From: Campylobacterales bacterium
Lineage (GTDB): Bacteria > Campylobacterota > Campylobacteria > Campylobacterales > JACAEZ01
Direction of reading: 5' to 3'
DNA length: 8,197 nt
Assembly: GCA_013388565.1 (NCBI GenBank)
Contig: JACAEZ010000220.1
Location: 1-8,197 of the forward strand
Shown here: positions 6,913-8,197 of the stretch, piece after piece
Numbering within the stretch: the stretch's first letter is position 1
How the letters are laid out: each line of letters begins with the position of its first letter
Notes under the pieces: model-generated
The model's input: only the letters and a program-made list of their open reading frames with translations
Databases searched by the model: none
Told to the model about the DNA's origin: nothing
Translations under genes and position numbers: made by a program

Positions 6913-7414
6913 CTGTTTTACCTTTATTGATTTTTGCCTCATATCTTTTATATTTGTTTTCAAAACTCTCTAACTCATCACTTATCTTATAGCTAGTCAT
7001 GACAGTTCCAAACTCATTAAATACAACCGCCCAACTTCTATCATCATTATAACAAACACTATCCCAACTATTTTTATACTTAGCTAAAATATACTCTTTT
7101 GAATTTGCCAAGCAATCAACAGTTTTTTGAATATAATCAAACTCATCTTTTATCGCATTTTCGTTTAGTCTCTTTTGGATATGTATTCGCCAACTTTTAT
7201 CATTTTGCCAAACTTTTGAAAATGTGTTTAACAGTGTATCTTTTGAATTAAAATCGACTTTTTTAAAATTATCTATTATTTTACTCTCTATATTTTCCAT
7301 TCCAGCATTATACCCCAAATCCCCCACCACTTTAGTTTTATAAATCTCACTATTATTTTTATCTACCAAACCTACAACTGTATTACTTTTGTTTTCTAAA
7401 TATTGTCTCAACAC
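6857..7414 (-). CDS. Toxin-like protein, possible BECR-fold nuclease domain; start unclear
   Basis: This 185-codon frame is not a family I can name with certainty. Its centre reads like small nuclease domains of the barnase/EndoU/colicin E5-D/RelE (BECR) type found at the ends of polymorphic and phage toxins: WRIHIQKRLNE (75-85) with a histidine at a helix start, a helical part DYIQKTVDCLANSKEYI, then paired strands WAVVFNEFGTVMTSYKI (128-144) ending in a Thr-Ser-Tyr. A basic, helical tail follows. There is no signal peptide or membrane segment. The GTG at 7414 has no usable Shine-Dalgarno (AAGG touches it), and the frame is open upstream to a TGA at 7427-7429, beyond which the same frame is the 60-residue gene. 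It may therefore be a toxin C-terminus cut from a larger protein. A small ORF overlaps its 3' end and may encode immunity. Confidence 0.5.
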   Translation of the reverse strand: MLRQYLENKSNTVVGLVDKNNSEIYKTKVVGDLGYNAGMENIESKIIDNFKKVDFNSKDTLLNTFSKVWQNDKSWRIHIQKRLNENAIKDEFDYIQKTVDCLANSKEYILAKYKNSWDSVCYNDDRSWAVVFNEFGTVMTSYKISDELESFENKYKRYEAKINKGKTDERFKRGFETIRDNIRLF

Positions 7415-7426
7415 CCTTAAGTCGGG

Positions 7427-7609
7427 TCATGAATTGTAATAGAACTCTTCTAAAGTATCTATATCGTCCATATTTGATAGAACTTCTTCTAAGCTACCAA
7501 TGTCCACTACTTTAAAGGTTCCTTTGTTAAAGTTTATAAGTAGTAGACTTGATGGGAATTTATCCCCCACCAAGCTTCTGTAGGATTCAAATAATTTTAT
7601 AGTATCCAA
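7427..7609 (-). CDS. Unrecognised 60-residue protein, TTG start
   Basis: A perfect GGAGGT (minus strand 7622-7617) lies 7 nt before TTG 7609, strong evidence for a real translated gene. The product, MDTIKLFESYRSLVGDKFPS through to LEEFYYNS, is acidic in its C-terminal half (EEVLSNMDDIDTLEEF) with a likely small alpha/beta core; it has no cysteine or transmembrane helix. I do not recognise it. It lies 53 nt downstream of the nucleotidyltransferase gene and shares its codon habits, so they probably form one unit. It ends at a TGA after which the frame runs on into the toxin-like ORF, so it could alternatively be the N-terminal part of one interrupted gene. Confidence 0.6.
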   Translation of the reverse strand: MDTIKLFESYRSLVGDKFPSSLLLINFNKGTFKVVDIGSLEEVLSNMDDIDTLEEFYYNS

Positions 7610-7616
7610 AGTTTAC

Positions 7617-7622
7617 ACCTCC
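7617..7622 (-). promoter_or_regulatory. Strong ribosome binding site deciding a TTG start
   Basis: GGAGGT, 7 nt before TTG 7609, is the only Shine-Dalgarno near this frame and fixes the start of the 60-residue gene. A hairpin ends at the base just before it. Confidence 0.65.
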
Positions 7623-7655
7623 ACAATGTATTTTACATACATTGTATGTGTACAC
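7623..7655 (-). repeat. Overlapping palindromes between the nucleotidyltransferase and 60-residue genes
   Basis: Three inverted repeats overlap in 33 bases. ACAATGTA (7623-7630) pairs with TACATTGT (7638-7645), 8 perfect pairs around a 7-nt loop. ACATACA (7635-7641) pairs with TGTATGT (7643-7649) around one base, a 15-bp near-perfect dyad. GTGTACAC (7648-7655) is a perfect 8-bp palindrome. The first two are mutually exclusive as RNA. The first hairpin ends exactly where GGAGGT begins, so it may affect translation or mRNA stability, or the dyad may be a repressor operator. No T-run follows on the minus strand, which argues against a terminator. Confidence 0.6.
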
Positions 7656-7662
7656 GATTTGG

Positions 7663-8197
7663 CTAAGATATTTTAGTAAGTCTTTTAAGTTCCTCTAATG
7701 CGTATATATCTCCATCATCCTCAAGGAGGTCGTAGAGTTTATTTATAGATAGAGACTTTTGCTTTACCATCTCCGTAAAGTCAACCTTATGTTGTGGTCT
7801 GTCACTATCAAGGTACATCCAAGCTAGATACTCAGGCTTTATTACGCTTACTGTAACTCCGAACAGTAAAGCTCTTTTGCTTTCCACTATACCAGAAAGT
7901 TCTGTGTCAGCAAAGCTGAAAAGAACATCCACAGGAAGTCCTGCCACTTTGATGATATTCAGATGATAGGTGTCCTCTTCCCTATACTTAAGCTGGTTAT
8001 CTTTAAGAGTTTTTATTAGCTTAGCTTTATCAGACTTCTTTATCAATAAGTTTATGTCTTTAGTGTTTCTTGGATTGTTAGGGATGTGTAGACCAAAAGC
8101 TAAAGCCCCCGTAACTGCATAAGCTATATTTGAAGAAGTAAGTAGTTTATCTATTGTAAACAAAGCTACATCAAATCCTCTTTCTTCTCCAGTTATA
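7663..8197 (-). CDS. AbiEii/MNT-type nucleotidyltransferase-fold protein (5' end unresolved at window edge)
   Basis: The frame is open to the right edge. A TTG at 8163 gives a plausible 166-residue protein, but 11 further codons are open upstream, so the true start may lie outside. Numbering from that TTG, YAVTGALAFGLH (15-26) and NPRNTKDINLLI (30-41) match the start of nucleotidyltransferase-fold proteins such as AbiEii toxins and MNT antitoxins, followed by a second acidic site in LPVDVLF (D79). KPEYLAWMYL (109-118) and the RPQHKVDF block (122-129) correspond to the usual 'PE-Lia-K...R-KD--D' tail. The DxD metal motif reads D36-I-N38, so one catalytic acid is missing. Codon use (AAG about half of lysines; GAC, CTC, TAC common) differs from the core genes. 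Family members act in toxin-antitoxin or phage-defence modules; function here is unproven. Confidence 0.7.
   Translation of the reverse strand, partial: ITGEERGFDVALFTIDKLLTSSNIAYAVTGALAFGLHIPNNPRNTKDINLLIKKSDKAKLIKTLKDNQLKYREEDTYHLNIIKVAGLPVDVLFSFADTELSGIVESKRALLFGVTVSVIKPEYLAWMYLDSDRPQHKVDFTEMVKQKSLSINKLYDLLEDDGDIYALEELKRLTKIS

Noticed and set aside
6857..6963. TTG 6963 as start of the small overlapping ORF
   Set aside because: ATG 6912 has a well-placed AAAGG, whereas the added 17 residues (KTNIKDMRQKSIKVKQ) are the out-of-frame shadow of the toxin-like gene.
7413..7427. ACCC/GGGT inverted repeat near the in-frame TGA as a mobile-element end
   Set aside because: Only four pairs with a 7-nt loop; no matching copy, target duplication or transposase is visible.
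7427..7429. TGA as selenocysteine or a recoded codon
   Set aside because: TGA also ends folP in this window, the flanking residues (YYNS, PDLR) fit no selenoprotein motif, and no clear insertion-element hairpin is seen just downstream.
1..8197. CRISPR array, tRNA, rRNA or complete insertion sequence
   Set aside because: No regularly spaced repeats, tRNA-like cloverleaf, rRNA signature or transposase was recognised on either strand.

Overview
The window looks like chromosomal DNA of a member of the Campylobacterota. The base composition is very AT-rich, AAA is used for nearly all lysines in the core genes, and the proteins have the character of that phylum: a roughly 380-residue FolP with an extra N-terminal domain, a short ThiL, and a secreted protein ending in 'GW-L...GFWI' repeats. 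I cannot fix the genus; an Arcobacter- or Sulfurimonas-like free-living lineage is a guess.

Left and centre (1-6439) is ordinary core genome. It starts with the 3' end of an M48 zinc metallopeptidase, followed 10 nt later by a class I glutamine amidotransferase (PabA/TrpG). This gene converges with no spacer on folP (dihydropteroate synthase, minus strand). PabA would feed p-aminobenzoate synthesis and FolP uses p-aminobenzoate, so the pair fits folate synthesis. folP uses a TTG start whose ribosome binding site overlaps the stop codon of the gene upstream, which encodes a secreted CAP-domain protein with an Ig-like segment and two C-terminal repeats. A 149-nt divergent spacer separates that operon from an exported 5'-nucleotidase. 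The nucleotidase appears to start at a non-standard ATA codon, because the only in-frame ATG lies inside the signal peptide. thiL (thiamine-monophosphate kinase) follows behind its own extended -10 promoter.

The right end (6440-8197) is different. It is an accessory, partly decayed region. Just after thiL lie scraps of broken genes, including the C-terminal tail of a DNA adenine methyltransferase. Then, on the minus strand and read from right to left, come: a nucleotidyltransferase of the AbiEii/MNT type open to the window edge, in which the usual DxD motif reads DxN; a cluster of palindromes directly touching a perfect GGAGGT ribosome binding site; an unrecognised 60-residue protein; a 185-residue ORF resembling the C-terminal nuclease domain of polymorphic or phage toxins, in the same frame as the 60-residue gene but separated by one TGA; and an overlapping small ORF broken by a one-base slip in an A5 run, a possible immunity gene. 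A hairpin followed by a T-run ends this unit. The region reads as a worn defence or toxin-immunity island next to thiL. Its right part has visibly higher GC and more AAG, GAC and CTC codons than the core genes, which suggests transfer.

All family calls come from reading motifs by eye; no database search was made.
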